64,000 bases of DNA from Rummeliibacillus sp963792445. GTDB taxonomy: Bacteria; Bacillota; Bacilli; Bacillales_A; Planococcaceae. The stretch lies in NCBI GenBank assembly GCA_963792445.1, contig CAWBWO010000007.1, positions 1 to 64,000 on the forward strand, read 5' to 3'. Each line of letters begins with the position of its first letter. Position 1 is the first letter of the stretch. A program made the translations under genes and the position numbers. This document shows, piece after piece, positions 62,890 to 64,000 of this stretch. The notes beneath the pieces were generated by a model. The model was given only the letters and a program-made list of their open reading frames with translations, made no database searches and had not been told where the DNA came from.

Positions 62890-64000
62890 TTAATTATTTC
62901 GACCCAAACTAGGGAAACCAGACTTTTTTAACCTTTGTTGCCTTTTTATCGGGTGTTCATATGTAGTTGGTCCTTCCCACGCTCTATCTATATAGCCTTT
63001 AACTAACTTTTGAGTTCCTTCATCTAATTCTTCAAAATCTAGACTTCTTTCAATCCAAGATGTTACATGTGCCCTAAAACTATCAGTTATTTTCCTATCC
63101 CAAGATAATAATCTTTTAATTGCACAAGCGGCTGCGAATATATATATATCTTCTGGAACACCATTGATATGGATATGTAAACGATTGAATAGATCTTTCC
63201 CGTTTTCTCTCACATTTGCTGTTGTCATAAGTAAGTAATATTACAAGTTCCATCCTTAATTCCTTATCGGATATATATAGGTTTAGTGCAGCACTTTTCA
63301 ATGCTTCTGATTCTTCTTCATTGGAGCATTTAACTATTAACTTTCTAAAGATATTTAAAACTTCACCTTCCAAATCTTTAGGTACCAATGATTTATCCAT
63401 TATTGCTCTAAACTTTGAACAAGCATCTTTAAATCCATCTCTATCAACTATTCTATCGAGGGACTCTATCTCCAATTGAGATGCCACTCTTGCAGTAGCA
63501 GGAACTGAAGGTCTAAAAATATCATTGATTTGTTGTTCATGTTTCTGCAACATTGTTTGGGTAACGAACTCTTGTAAAAACTTCTCAAAGGCTTCTTGGT
63601 TAGTTTTACATTCAGGAAATTCAATTAAGGGATTTATCAAATGAATTCCAAATTGATTACAGCGTTCTTCTATTTCCTTACTATGTTCATATACAAGCAT
63701 ATAGGATTTGGGCATTTTACCTTTAAAAACGTTTTGAATTTCCGCTAGTATTTCATGTATATTCTTGTCCCTTAAACTGTAGCCAATAAAGAATAATCGC
63801 TTTGCCAATAAATCAGATTTCAATCTGATATTTAAGAAATGTTCTGTTTCTTGCATCCTTTTTTCATAATCTTGTTGCGAAAATACAACTGATTCTGGTA
63901 ATGACAAGTCTCCATGATATTTTATATACAACCGATCACCGGGCTTCGAATTCGAAAAGTCTTCAATAGACTTTATAAGTTTAAATTTCCGTCCATACTT
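62890..64000 (-). pseudogene. SIR2-domain protein, partial, one frameshift
   Basis: The gene enters from beyond the right edge (open to base 64000) and ends at 62890. The visible N-terminal part (RLYIKYHGDLSLPESVVFSQ, LLAKRLFFIGYSLRDKNIHE) is the end of a SIR2-like NAD-binding domain of the kind found in anti-phage proteins. The rest is a helical domain (IFRKLIVKCSNEEESEALKS) continuing after one extra T near 63230 into MTTANVRENGKDLF and ending in FPSLGRNN. No partner gene is visible in the window. SIR2 defence proteins deplete NAD+ on infection; that role here is inference. Confidence 0.7.

Overview
The window is low-GC chromosomal DNA from a spore-forming Gram-positive bacterium. The best guess is the Lysinibacillus/Solibacillus/Rummeliibacillus branch of the Bacillales. 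Support comes from the AGGAGG ribosome binding sites with many TTG starts, an sspH-type spore protein gene, a bacillithiol-reductase (YpdA) homologue, a decayed S-layer domain, lipoproteins with Gram-positive lipoboxes, and a Staphylococcus/Bacillus-type CstR sulfur regulon. The genus is an inference, because no rRNA is present.

Layout. 0-2.6 kb is a scarred junction: a recombinase fragment fused to an epimerase fragment, an S-layer fragment, an integrase C-terminus and a DinG-like helicase fragment. 2.6-5.4 kb holds a thioesterase, a CHY zinc-finger protein and unknown genes. 5.5-9.2 kb has a Baeyer-Villiger monooxygenase/esterase operon next to a LuxR-type regulator. 10-14.4 kb is a CstR-controlled persulfide/sulfite detoxification cluster (TSUP exporter, TusA, rhodaneses, MBL-rhodanese, DsrE) with four operator-like palindromes. 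14.7-22.2 kb has a Ca-type P-ATPase, an LRR surface protein, a GAF-GAF-PAS-GGDEF-EAL protein and tRNA-Arg(CCU). 22.2-29.2 kb is the urease locus (ureABCEFGD, a nickel permease and a divergent urea channel). 30-36.6 kb has lipoproteins, including a PQQ-type dehydrogenase divergent from a CuA cupredoxin lipoprotein, then a membrane GGDEF-EAL protein with an acyltransferase-like partner.

37-49 kb carries a flavin hydroxylase with a Dabb protein, the tldD/pmbA pair, a quinone reductase/MarR pair, a sugar transporter divergent from a DeoR regulator, spore proteins, a PfkB sugar kinase and a DUF899 protein. 49-53 kb is a large SF1-helicase/PD-(D/E)XK nuclease gene whose Walker motifs are degenerate and whose second RecA domain looks absent, next to a degenerate array with a period of about 21 nt. 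53.4-57.6 kb is an amidohydrolase-nitrilase-DUF3311-sodium symporter operon. 57.9-62 kb has YpdA, a VOC protein, a membrane protein and an esterase lipoprotein. The right edge holds a second integrase scar and a SIR2-domain gene that runs off the window.

Cross-cutting point. Many otherwise well-conserved genes (ureB, urea transporter, Dabb, tldD, pmbA, sugar transporter, helicase, amidohydrolase, LRR protein, SIR2) are broken only by single-base indels, nearly all insertions, with similarity resuming at once in the new frame. This looks more like uncorrected sequence error than decay, and it should be settled before any pathway here is called inactive. All assignments are from reading the sequence; no database search was possible.
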